From positions 17,904,062-17,968,061 of the forward strand of contig OU612074.1 in assembly GCA_914767715.1 (NCBI GenBank): a DNA stretch of 64,000 bases. The letters run 5' to 3'. The notes beneath the pieces were generated by a model, which was given only the letters and a program-made list of their open reading frames with translations, was not told the origin of the DNA and made no database searches. Source of the DNA: Membranipora membranacea (lineage: Eukaryota > Bryozoa > Gymnolaemata > Cheilostomatida > Membraniporidae). Shown here piece after piece: positions 13,401-24,900 of the stretch (position 1 is the stretch's first letter; each line of letters begins with the position of its first letter). Position numbers and translations under genes: made by a program.

Positions 13401-13699
13401 AAACTATAGCTGGTTGGTCATAGATAAATGACTAGATTGGCTTATGGTGTGATACAGATCTGAGTTTGATACAGTTGTGAGTTAGGTACAGATATGTGTT
13501 TGGTTTATTATAGAACATCAAGTATTATGGATCACAAAGTCTTATCATGAGTAAAAGCAAGCAATTAACAAAAAACTCATCGATGCCAATTATGTATGCT
13601 TTAGTGTTCATGTCACTCATAAATAACTTTCTCCTATTCTGTTGAATATGTTAATTTGAAACGGGCTTGAAACTTACGATTCAGGTTACCGGAAATCAT
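1436..13699 (-). CDS. SLC5-family sodium/solute cotransporter, copy A (18 exons)
   Basis: Predicted plasma-membrane Na+-coupled symporter of the SGLT branch, 813 residues. Coding exons in order: 13678-13699, 13232-13305, 12494-12562, 11634-11738, 10046-10210, 9548-9734, 9013-9097, 8418-8550, 7989-8124, 7504-7617, 7097-7250, 4937-5105, 4457-4672, 3902-3968, 3115-3249, 2726-2953, 2157-2306, 1436-1668. All junctions are GT-AG, phases agree and the total is 2442 nt. Family landmarks: [14 protein letters not shown] (residues 62-75), [22 protein letters not shown] (275-280), the QRALASKN stretch with Lys290, [13 protein letters not shown] (Na+ site, 378-390) and FWKR. The last transmembrane helix ends at the C-terminus (stop TAA). 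The loop before it is about 200 residues, acidic and Ser/Asn rich, and makes the protein longer than human SGLT1 (664). Arg445 sits where sugar-transporting SGLTs have Gln, so the substrate is uncertain. The start ATG is in exon 1 beside a leader reaching to about 13815. Confidence 0.93.
5280..6515 (+). mobile_element. 5'-truncated RLE-type non-LTR retrotransposon in intron 11 of copy A
   Basis: An insertion absent from the same intron of copy B. It starts after an AAT-rich microsatellite, carries the C-terminal part of a retrotransposon polyprotein on plus, then a short 3' end (from 6428) finishing in an AATA/TAATAG-rich tail. Only the end of the reverse-transcriptase region and the C-terminal zinc-knuckle/endonuclease part remain, as expected of 5' truncation during target-primed reverse transcription. 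Exact edges are uncertain because the flanks are low-complexity. Confidence 0.75.
5335..6427 (+). pseudogene. Frameshifted C-terminus of an RT/restriction-like endonuclease polyprotein
   Basis: Three overlapping plus frames (from about 5335, 5527 and 5630) together read as one broken polyprotein end. The first gives [20 protein letters not shown] and RALHPRA, typical of sequence after the RT domain in this retrotransposon class; the second gives EGGRGL; the third holds a zinc knuckle (CRMC, then HILSEC) followed by [16 protein letters not shown] and [10 protein letters not shown], a PD-(D/E)XK restriction-like endonuclease pattern as in R2/NeSL-type elements. Two frame changes, near 5530-5570 and 5640-5690, make it non-functional. 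The last frame ends with a stop at 6425-6427. Family-level assignment is from motifs only. Confidence 0.8.
6856..6990 (+). repeat. Short inverted-repeat/tRNA-like interspersed repeat (intron 11, copy A)
   Basis: It begins with a tRNA box-A-like stretch (TGGCTGAGTAGCTTAAG) and has complementary ends AAGTGCTCAGAC and GTCTGAGCACTT. The same sequence lies at about 20637-20770 in copy B, and a diverged reverse-orientation relative at about 33690-33800. It could be a small tRNA-derived SINE or a hairpin MITE; I saw no clear box B. Confidence 0.5.
9269..9547 (-). repeat. 31-bp tandem array (9 units) abutting the exon 6 splice donor, copy A
   Basis: Read on minus, the array begins at the first base of intron 6. 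The real donor is GTCAGT, and each following 31-bp unit again starts GTCAGT, GTCGGT, GTCAGC or GCTAGT, preceded by CTATACAAG, CTATACAAT or a close variant. Nine units fill exactly 279 bp from 9547 down to 9269. Copy B has the same array with eight units. Most units therefore present a donor-like site; using one would lengthen exon 6 by multiples of 31 nt and shift the frame. Confidence 0.9.
11795..12290 (+). mobile_element. Non-autonomous hAT-like relic in intron 3 of copy A
   Basis: The left end CTTGGGTGGGCAACC and the following text (AAAAAAGGCCGC) match the end of the hAT-like elements at 31463 and 43031; the interior also resembles them. The right end near 12280 (GGTTGGCACCAG) is a degraded version of the opposite end. 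No transposase remains. It is absent from the matching place in copy B. Target duplication was not clear, so edges are approximate. Confidence 0.6.
12804..13019 (+). repeat. 36-bp minisatellite, six units (intron 2, copy A)
   Basis: Six nearly identical 36-bp units, each starting TGCTACATGTTGATATAGAC. The only visible change is a G-to-A in the fourth unit. Copy B has a single diverged unit at about 27529, so the array expanded in copy A after duplication. The open frame across it on minus is a by-product of a period divisible by three. Confidence 0.95.
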
Positions 13700-13815
13700 T
13701 GTTAACTGCACTCTGCGATAGTTGTGTGTGAATTCCAGTGAGGCTCTTTTCTCAGCAGCAGAAAATATTTTAGCACTCCATCCACTGTTGTTCTCCAAAT
13801 GGAATGAGGAAAAAG

Positions 13816-15432
13816 TCGACGAGAGGCTTCATATGTTTAGTCAATAAACACTAATATTTACAAATGTATCCGATAAAAAAAGATTTAGTATCAGTTATTT
13901 ATGTTATTATTAGGTAATGAGACGTGACACTAATGTACGTCAAATACACCTGAACTTTACATACTTACAGTGATTCTCTTTCACGTCCTCTCAACCAATG
14001 GCAATTTGATCTAGCGACCTAGATGCATTGAAAATACAGCATGCAATGATTTATTCTTATTGTGAGAAAAAAAACTATCTAATTAATAGTCCAGTGAGAG
14101 TATAATATTCTTGTTTGTTCGGAAATTATACCTCCTATATGTAAGAAAACAGTGCGTATAATATTGGAGTCGTTCTATTCAACCGTATAGTAAGTAATGG
14201 CTTTGTTGTACATCACCGCATTTCTAACAAATAGGTTATGCACTAAAAAAGCTGTTTGCTCTGCCAGAGGGGATATATTTCAAAATGAGTGACTTAAACG
14301 ACTGAATTGAATGTAGGAATCAAACCTGTGATGATTGACACGGTGATTAGTCAGGGCTGGTCAGCTACTTGTCTATACCATGTTTAAAAGATTCTGGTAG
14401 TTCAAGACCATAGTCAAAACCATCAAAATTTGTATTCATAGTTATGTCCTCATGACAAGAGAACAGATAACTCCTTGCAGAAGAAAACCACATTCATGAA
14501 TAAAGATAATAGTCATAGCATAAACGATAATTGAGTATCAGGATGATGAGAACAATAAAAAAGTCGCTCGACGTCTCTGGTTTTCTGGTCACATCAATTT
14601 TTTTTTCCTATTAAGTCACTAAGACATAAATGAGACCTTGCACAAACAAAAATTATAACTAAATTGGTATGACAAGACAAATTTTTACAGTTCTTCACAT
14701 TTATTATTGCTAATGCTGGACTTGCCATAATTTTTACATAACGGGTTGCTATAAACGTATTAGCCTTCCTTTGGAACCCACATGTTGACGATGGTTCATG
14801 GTAACTCTTTTTAAATATCAGTAAGTATATACTAAGTATTACTGTTAAACTGCGATTTGTACACTTCTACTATATCTTGTCAGTTTATTAGCTTTTTGAG
14901 AAATTGATGATGCTGCCCTAGTCTCCAATGAATTTGGGTCATACAAGAAGTCGTATTCTGATTAATAACCTCTACTGAGACCCTTTTATGCAGTCAAAGT
15001 GAAACCATAGCAACGCTAGAAACTAAATTCCAACAAAATTTGACCAGCCAACTAAAGATTGCCAGCATTTTTATCTAATCACTCCTTGCTGAGAGAGTGG
15101 GACCTGCCACAGACTCTATAGATTTAGTCAGAATTTGAATTTGCAGTCAATAAATGCGGGATTCAACATCCAAAACATCTTCAGCTTGTCTGAATTGTGC
15201 CGGTCCCCTGCAGCAAAAAATGTGAAATTGAAAAATGCTAAACATATTAATTTCAATTAAATGGATTAATTACTGAAGTTTTGTCTTTTGCAACCCTGGT
15301 GTGCAATAATGTCATTTTGACTATTTCTTCTCCCGTTTTGCCTGTTTCTGCTGCTATAATTATAACATAATGAGTAGAATTGCGAGGTAATCAAAAATAT
15401 TATTATATTCAGTGACAATGAGTCAAATTAAG
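13816..15432. other. Upstream flank of copy A, no gene recognised
   Basis: This AT-rich stretch contains the presumed promoter of copy A (minus strand, to the right of 13815) and then flank duplicated upstream of copy B (about 28330-29207 and 32553-33165). I found no coding exon, tRNA or clear TATA box. The sequence from 14811 to 15430 is nearly identical to 32553-33165, the two being separated in B by the Helitron-like insertion. Confidence 0.6.
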
Positions 15433-15942
15433 GATTATGGGAGTTTATCAGTTCAGTCAATTGGTTACCCCACCTCTCCAGCGTGTTTGAGTAGGAGGGG
15501 GGCAATAACTAACGCAATGCATCATTAGTACCAAATTGAAATAAATGTTGCATAATTGCACCAAGACTAGTTGTGCCGATAAAATGCTCTTGTAAGTGGA
15601 TCATCTTTAAATTGTAAAAAGGAGATTCAATATTATAAAAAAGTTCACAGGTATCATTGTAGAATAGTAGAGATAAGTGAGCTGTGGCCTGAGTATATGA
15701 TATACAGTTTAGTGGTTGTAAATTAGGGTTAATGGTCAATACTGTGTCCGATATGTAAGGTTAGTCAATGTGCTTGCACCAAACTTATTGGCTGTCATTG
15801 CAGTGTTCGACAGCCAATCGGAGCAAACACATTTGTGTTTAGTAAAGAAGTATAAAAAACAAAATCTGATTCGAACAGCTCGTTACCCCTTCATACATTC
15901 CAGATCTGAGGGATCTACAGTGTATTATGTTGCGCTCATTTT

Positions 15943-18900
15943 TCACCAAGCACTCGACCAGTAGATGTGTACAAATAGAGTCAGACCGGCCAGTATCGCA
16001 GCAAATATCGAGCACATCCAGGCCTCGAGCTCGTTCTCATTAAGACTCCTGTGATCTCTCAGTCTGTTATACTCCTCAGCGTGAGTCTCAGCTGATCTAA
16101 CACTCGTCTCAATCCCCAGTATCCACAGCGCTATCCTGATGTGAGGCTTTCGTGACTTAACCTTCTTATCATATTCTAGGATGGGAGATGAGGAAAATTT
16201 GATGAAATGACGATAAAAATATCATTTAGTATGGTCTATTTTATGTCTTACTAGTCTTTCTGTGCATTGATGAATTGTAGCAGCAGTAATGATTGACAAA
16301 AGAGGCTCAATGCAAATACACATCATTACTCAGTGAGCGCCTGATAATGTTTTGAATTGAATGACCCTCTCATGTTCTTCATGCAATCAAACTGAGAAAA
16401 ATGTTACGCTGAGTTTTTGGTATTGAAAGTCTGTTGTTGGTTTAATATCAAATGCACAGTCCACAAAGCCAGAGCAAGTTTGCTATGTATCGAGCCGCCT
16501 TGCTAGAGTCTTCAATTTGTAATATAACTCTGCCACCAACAAACTTTTTCTATCACAAGTAAGCATAGTAAGCATTATATAAGATTAACAAACCGACGTA
16601 CTGCAGGTAAATGTCATCATAAGATGTACTTACCTGCATCCTTCACAGATATTTGAGTCTGATCCGGACCTCTGAATTCCTCATGTTCAGTGAGACTGTA
16701 TATATCCAGACTTAGATTACTCCCATCATCACTATCTCCCCCAGCTCTCTGCTGTCCCTGAAGGGCATCAGTAGTAACCGAGCCTACAAGTAGTATGAAT
16801 ATTATCAATGAGTTTATTACACTGAATAATACAATTCTCCAGTTTATTAGCTGATCAGTGTTGAGGGGAGGCAATTCCGAATGCTGGTAAGATGGATCAA
16901 ATTAGTTAATTAGCAACTAGGTATGACTGTGAGGAACAGCTAAGGACACTGCAGGTAGAAGCTTAGCGGCGAATTTTCGTTCGACGTTCATCTACGGTTG
17001 ACCGAAGCCGCCAATGTTTTCCCACATACCCTACAGGACAAAAAAATCCACGGAACAAAAATTTGCGATTGTCTTCTCTCGACCAAGGTTTCACGGCTTT
17101 AAAGGTTTGCGGAGTTGTTCCTCTCGAAATTTTAAATGGAATCGCTAAAATCTGAGCATCAACATGTATATGTACATGAGGGGACAACTCTCAGAATTTA
17201 TCATCTGGAAGAAAAAAATCATGGCACAAACATATCGCGAGAAGACAACTTCGCGAAATCGCGAATTTTTTCTTCTCATGAAACTTTTTGTCCTGCAGGG
17301 TATTAGCCCCAGCGCCAAAGCTCAAGTCTGACCAAAACCGCCACCTCTGTGTTGGCTGAGTAAAGTGCTAAATTAAATGCCATATTTGGTCTGACCGAAT
17401 CCGCCATAGTTCATCACAGTAAGAATCAAGCGAATGTGGCTGATTAAGCTCCACCTACTTCCGACTCCTCTGTCTCTCTTTCCATATCCTGCTGCCGCTG
17501 ACTCCACATCACACCTACAGTTGGTACAGTGCTGAGCTCTGCTCCCTGGGGACGACTCATTTCTCTCACCACTAAGGTTTAGATTATTAGTGATGTTGTA
17601 TGTTGATGCGGACGCTGATGAGTTTGGTGTGTTGGAAGACCACTGGCTACAGTCGGCATCAGCGTTTATGTTCACACTGAACACACCTGAAAAGAGTGTT
17701 CAACTTGATCATAAAGTGCCTCCTTGCCTTTGCTGTACAGGTAATGCGATGCATGGGAAGTCAGTATAAAAACATACAATACATAATCAGGATATCCAAT
17801 TTTGCCACTATTTTTTATAAATACTCTAATGTTTAACATGGTTTTTAGTAACTATTTTTATCATTTTGTATCTTACTCCTGTGTATTTTAGTGCCAACTC
17901 TTTTTTCCTAGTGCAATTCACTCCAGTACATCACACTGCTGATTTTAGGAGGAACAAAAATACATATATGCATTTAAATTTTATCAAAGCCTGGCTATCA
18001 TTTTCATTGACTGTGCATACATTGATAGTTTTCTATACCTGAGCTTGTGGATGCTTTTTGACCTGAACATTCAGCTCTGTTATTAAAGCCCGTCTCATCA
18101 ACACCCATTATCACTGCATTATCCAGTAAGTTGTCCTCCAGCCCTTCATCTCCCATGAAATCATCCAGGAAACCTACGGGAAGGAAGTAATGATTTGACC
18201 AATTAGTACAGTTTCAGTTTTCAGTTTTTTCACTTTTTATTTCAGTTTATTTATACATTTGGTATTAAGAAAATTATTGAATTGAATCTGTACATTACTT
18301 AATAAATACTAGATGCATTTGGTAGAATAAAAAAATCTCAGCTTCCGTTTTGATAGTTGGTAGCGTAAATATTGCCATTGGCTGTACACAATTGCCCAGC
18401 TTTAGCTATATTGAAGTTGAAAGGCCAACTTCAACAGTAGTTTCTGAAGTGGTCATCAGAGAGAAACCTGCAGCCGCGAGTACTTTGATAATTAGTAAAG
18501 TGAGTTGAGGTTAACATCACAATAATCTTGTCAGCCAAAGACTGTTGGCAGTAAACCTGCAGAGTTTGTCATAAGCTATGTTCCGGGCTAGCTTGGCTTG
18601 TCATGAGAATTGCTTTGGTGAAGGAGGGGGAGCAAAGCCTGACAGCTAAAGCGAGAGGTTACCCCTCGCTAAATAAAGCAGAAACTCCCCACAATAAAGG
18701 TGTCATTTTTGTGTCTTCTTCTCCGTTGTTAAAGTGTGCAACTCTTGTAAAGAAGAAACTTAACACCGACGGAAACTCCTGATTGTCAAGACAGGCTGGG
18801 GCTAGTACAGCTAAAGGTCTTGTAATGTCAGTGAACACTAATGAGTAACAAACTCACCTGGTGTTCTCGGCATCGCTGATCTCTGATCTTTATCATGTCT

Positions 18901-21900
18901 AGTCCAGAATGTCAGCCTCCTCAGCTGTAAGAGTTCAGAATGAATATGTCTTAAGTTTAATTATAAGGCTCAAAATTGGTCAGCCTGAGAAGATAGGGTT
19001 ATGAATGTGAGGCGAGTATAGATCTGTTTATAATCGAGCATATTATACAAAAAGCAAAAATTCAAACGGATATAAACAAAGTTGCAATAATTTCAGAGCC
19101 CAAGCTAGTTGCTAATACAGATAACTCAAAAGGGAAAGACATTGAATTGAAAACAGTTCTATGCTTTGTTGCATGCAGACGTGCGCTATGATTTTTTTGA
19201 TTTTGAGAAGCATAAACTGCTACATGATTCAAAGCTGATTCTAGATTGGTTAGTAGCCAATACAGAGTTTGCTTGGTCCACTCCAAAATAATTTATTGGA
19301 CTGCTTCAACTCACTCTTGATCCAAAGGAGGAATAAAATAATAAAATCCCTCTCCACTTGTCGTCACTATTTACCGGTCGCTAGCACAGTGATTTGTAAA
19401 TGTTAGCTAATAGAAACCAGAATGAATATTTTAATCAAATAAAAAGTGAAAAAATAGTATAAAGTATTAAAAAAAAAGTTGATACTTACGCTACCCTCTG
19501 GTGGAGCTTCAGTTAACAGAGACATCACTATGATCACAAGTCCAGTAAAGGCAAACAGAGCCAACGAGAAGTACAGGTAATGGAAATCCTTAAGAAATGC
19601 GGGTCGGGTGTCAATCTCCCCGCAGAGAGGAGCGCTGTGTGAATACTCTATAGCCATACGTACTAATCCAACCAGCATCCCAATTGATAGCCCGTAAAAT
19701 ACCGCCTTAAAACAAAAAAAATGTATGAAAACGTGTTATGATTAAGTCTTGTACTGGCTTCCAGGATCGGTTTGACCATAGCCAGCACTATGCAGTATCT
19801 ATGACGGTGAAAACTCCACAATTGTATAATAATTTTGAGACTCAAAGTTGTTGCTGGCGTTTCAGTTTCGCCCAAAATGACCCTAGTCAATTTCATCCGT
19901 TTTATTATTGGTGAGCCTACCATTTAATCTTCACAAAGATATTGCATACAACTTTGGCGACTTAACTAGGATCTTGCAAGTATTTAAATCTTATTAGTCA
20001 GATTTTGTCACGCCGCCACAAAAATACAGCTCTTATCACTTACCGGTTCAGTAGCTCTTTTCCAGAATAAACCAGCAACAAACACAGCAGTGAGCGGTGC
20101 AGATAGAAATCCAGCAGCCTTTCTAATATTAAAGTATAAACCGTCATCTTTCAGCGAGCCAATTATAAAAACCCATCCGACGCTGATAAACACCATGATG
20201 AGTACAGAGAGCCTAAAAGTATGACATAATGCAGCAGATGAATTTTGACCGAGTGATGACACAAGACGTAAGGTCTATATAATGAGTAGTCATTTCATTC
20301 CTTGTGAACAAACCCTTCTACCCTTAGAAATCTAAAGGCCACCTTACCACGATTGGTTGGTCGCATTAGTATTTAGCTCATCCCAAAGTAGGGAATATCA
20401 ATAGCAACATCAACAGACATTGAGAGCGAATTGTTTGGCTAGAGTTACTCATATTCTATGGCAGCTGTCGCAATGTCCCACAGTATGTGACAACATAGCA
20501 GTCGGATTCATTTATAATTACGATCATAATTTGCTTGCACCTTCAGCGACTACGTAATACAAAACTGGGGCATTTCCATGCTATATAAAAGATGCCTTTA
20601 CGGCCTCCCTGTTTACTAGAACAAGGATGGTCCTTCTGGTGGCTGAGTAGCTTAAGTGCTCAGACGGCTGCAATACAAAATTGTGGCTTGACATTACAAA
20701 ATGGGTGTTTGACAACGTAATTTCACAACTTGCATGGTGGCCGTAGGAGCACTTAGACTAGTGGCTGAGGGATGTTTAAAATTGCTGATCAACCATATAA
20801 AAACCCGATTTTTGCAATATCATTGCATCACCAGAGTGAACAAACAATTGTTTTATCCCTTTATCAAATATTTTCATACCTGCCGACAATCATCTGGTGT
20901 TTGTTAGAGACTTTTCCTTTTCTAAGCTTGATGTAGATATCCCGAGTGACTATGGTACTACTAGAGTTAAATACTGATGTCATTGATGAGGCGAGGGCTG
21001 CCATCGTTGCTCCAAATATGAAACCGACCAAACCTAGAAAAAAAAATCCTAAACTAATAAAATCTGCTTCCATGTGGCCTGTTTCATTATCTACAAAGCA
21101 TTACAAAGTCTCTCAGCACAAAAAGTTACATTTAAAACATCAGGAAGGCATTGATGTTGCATTTTATACATCGACTTTTGACATCAGTCACATCCATAGA
21201 CTTAATAATAAACCTAGACAGGACACTGTATGGAGCATTAGCATTGAGGCAGTGAGGCACTTAATTATGGTGACACGACGTCACTGGAAGGTGTAGAAAC
21301 AGTGATTTTTACTCATAGCTATCATTGATTTATCGTTCCCAGCTCGGGTTAAATATTGATAACTCAACTGACTTCAATCAAAATTTGAGTTTGAAAATTG
21401 CAATAGATTTAGCAGCTTCTTTTGATCACATTGATAGTTTATTTAGCTTCGTAGCTCAAATCTTATCAAAAAAGCAAGCTATTGAAAACGGTGCATAGAC
21501 TCAAAGCTATAATTTTGTCCCGATTAAATGCTTATATCTCAAACAATTTTGTTGGAATTTTGAGTTTGAAAATTACGATAGGTTCAGTAGCTTGTGGAGA
21601 TCATTGTGATGGTCTCTTCTGCCTTTTAGCTCAAGTATAACCAGGGAGTCTAGGACTTTCCTTGTTGGTATAACCGAACAAGCAAGCCGTTATACTACTA
21701 ACAATGACACAATTATTGGCTGATTGATGGAAAGGGGTAGCAAAGAAGAAAGTCCTAAACTCCCTGGTTATACTTGAGCTACAATGCAGAAGAGACCATC
21801 ACAATGATCTCCACAAGCTACTGAACCTATCGTAATTTTCAAACTCAAAATTCCAACAAAATTGTTTGAGAAATAAGCTTTTAATCAGGACTGAAACTGC

Positions 21901-24900
21901 AAAAAAAAGTATAGCTTTAAGTCTATGCACAGTTTTAAATAGCTTGCTCTTTTGATAATATTTGAGCTATGGAGCTAAACCGACTATCAAAGTGATCGCC
22001 AAGGCCAGTAGCTGCTGAATCTATTGCAATTTTCAAACTTAAATTCCGATTGAAGCCAGTTGAGTTATCAATATTTAACCCGAGCTGGGAACGTTAAATC
22101 AATGATAGCTATGAGTAAAAATCACTGTTTCTACACCCTCCAGTGACGCCGCGTCACGTCACGTCACCATAATTAAGTGCCTCACTACTTCAGCTATATA
22201 CAGTGTCCTGTCTAGGTTTATTATTAAGTCTATGGTTACATCTGTTTTTTTCGACCCAAGATAATGAAGTTGTAAACAAACAACTCCGAAGACCTGCTCT
22301 GTTATATCAGGAACACCCATCCTCCCTGGTAAGACCTCCTCCAACATTACCCTGACTTACCTGGCTGGTCTCCAACTAGTTGAAACACAAGAATAGAGAA
22401 AGCATGAGAAGCACATCCTCTGGGGTTTCCACATATTTCAGTACATCTCTCCGGCGTACCACAGACAGCAATATCTGTAATACAAAATTATCTATGATAC
22501 GGCAGCGATTATAATACGATAATGTCTATGATACAGCAATATCTATGAAATGGCAACAGCTATGCTACCGCAAAATCTATGCTACTCCAATATCTATTAG
22601 AAGGTAATATTTAAAATAATAGAACTTCTATAATACAGCAAGCTATATGATACAGTACAATCTATCTTACGACAGTATCTATTATCTGGCAATAACTAAA
22701 ATACAGAAATGCCATCTTCAAATGGGCAATGTCTACGATACAGGAATGTCTACGACATTCTCACAAATTTTGCCGTTGATTCTTTGTCACATTATGGAGA
22801 ACAATCTTCTAGGATGATGTTGTCGGCCAAATAAAAGAGCGTAATCAAAAATGACACATCAATATCTGTCCAATAGAGAAGACTGTTACAATCAGTTTGG
22901 TGAAAGTAATCATGATAGTATCATATACGATGTGATGGTAACAAGAGAGGATTAGGGCTTGTCCTAAAAAGGAACACAAAGTGCCCTAAAATCTACATAC
23001 TAGCGGTGTCATACATCCTAGAAACTAGAATGCCCGCTAGAAATGTGACCTCCTAGAATGTGCATCAATTTGCCATAAACAAGTAACAGACAGCTTTGGC
23101 GCTTTGGTCTCAGTCAATAACACTGACTCGTGCTTCTACTTATTGGATTGTGTTGGTGGTTTCATGGGTGACCATCGGGACAGCCGCCACTCTAGACTTC
23201 GGACTATCTGGCTAAGCCCTCACTTTTCCTTTATTTGATTTATACACTATTATGTCGAATTCTTTTATTAGATTAAACTGAATTTATGGCACAAACAATA
23301 AAAAAAGAAGAAGAAAAACCAGGCCGAGATACATGTCCCATATCTTCCCTGACTTACCAGGGCGTAGTGTACGTGCTATGAGTCCTGGGAACACTAACGT
23401 AAACAATGTGGTGATCTTCATAAATCCAGCTAACACAGAGGCAGCCTTCGCATGAGTGAAGTTTTTACTCGCTAAAGCTCTTTGTACAATAACCTAAAAA
23501 CAGATTTCAGTAACAGTCAACAAGTATAGGAACCACACAACTGATATCTTCGAGTAAAAAATAATCCATCATACATTAGATTGAATTCACAAAGAGTCAC
23601 AAAGACTTTGCTTTCGCCTGACGGGAGATCGAATTCGATCAGTTTTGCAAGCACTAGAGTTGCATCCCTAGCTTTTGATTTACCTCCAGTAGAGGAAAGC
23701 AAAAATACCGAAAGCGAGTCGATTTTCATATGCTTAGAGATATAATTTCAGTATGAGAGATAGTTCCAAGGCTAACCTGATCAGTACACCAATACCATAC
23801 AGCAGACACCAGTATGCCAAAATATCCAGGCCATGGCATAACATCGCTGTCTGCTGGATTCAACAGTTCAAATAACTTCTCTGATGGCAGATTAGTGTCA
23901 CAAACAGAAACAGTCCTATATCAAATTTACATAGCACTTATAATATACTCATCAAAGTTCCATTATGTTAAATGCTGTACAAGATCTTTAAAAATTGCCT
24001 TTCTGTTAGAACTTACCTTCAGAATGTGTAAAGCTCAACCAAAAATGGATATAGCATCGTTTGGGGGCAGACTAACATAGCATAAGATCTGTTGGCTAAA
24101 ATTAATATGCTCAAAAACAAAAATTCTAGAGTCGAGTAGAGAGTATTTTGACATTCACATCAAGAAGATATATTGTTCGTAATGAAATGGGTGCTTACCA
24201 ATTTGTTGCATTTTCGGGCCCAGGGTCATACGCATCAAGGATGTTTGCTTTTAGTCCTTCATAGCCACCAACTGCCTGGAAACCTGCAAAGTCAGTATGC
24301 AGAACAAGTAAATCTTTGTGAGCATTCAAGGAAAGTTAATTCCTATGGTTTTGTCAGATCATGCAAAGAGCCAAAAATAAATATAAGTTTATTAAACTTT
24401 GTATAGTCTGAGAATACATACCACTGACTTTGTATAGTCTGACTACACAGACTACTAGCCTTGTATAGTTTGAGTATAGATACCACTGACATTGTATAGT
24501 CTGAGTATACATACAACCGACCTTGTATAGCCCGAGTTCACAGGCCACTGACATTGTATAGTCTGAGTTCACAGACTACTGACCATGTATAGTCTGAGTA
24601 TACATACTGCTGACCTTGTACAGTCTATCCACTCAGACTACTGACCTTTTATAGTTATTATAAGAGAGCCGATAGTCATCAGTAGAGTCTGAATTAGATC
24701 AGACCAGATGACAGCAGACATTCCTCCTGTTATGGTGAACACAGCTGCCACTCCCAGCACCATAAATAAACTGGCAGCTAGATCCAGCTTCATAATCTGC
24801 TGGGCTAGCATCGCGCTAGTATAAAGATTGGCCTATCAATCAGAAACCATCATATTAAGACCTTATGCGAGGGTATAAGATAAGAGTACCATCAGGATAC

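Noticed and set aside
20946-21296. Plus open frame of 116 codons
   Set aside because: Antisense to SLC5 exon 11 and then intron; its counterpart in copy A at 7163-7372 diverges after the exon.
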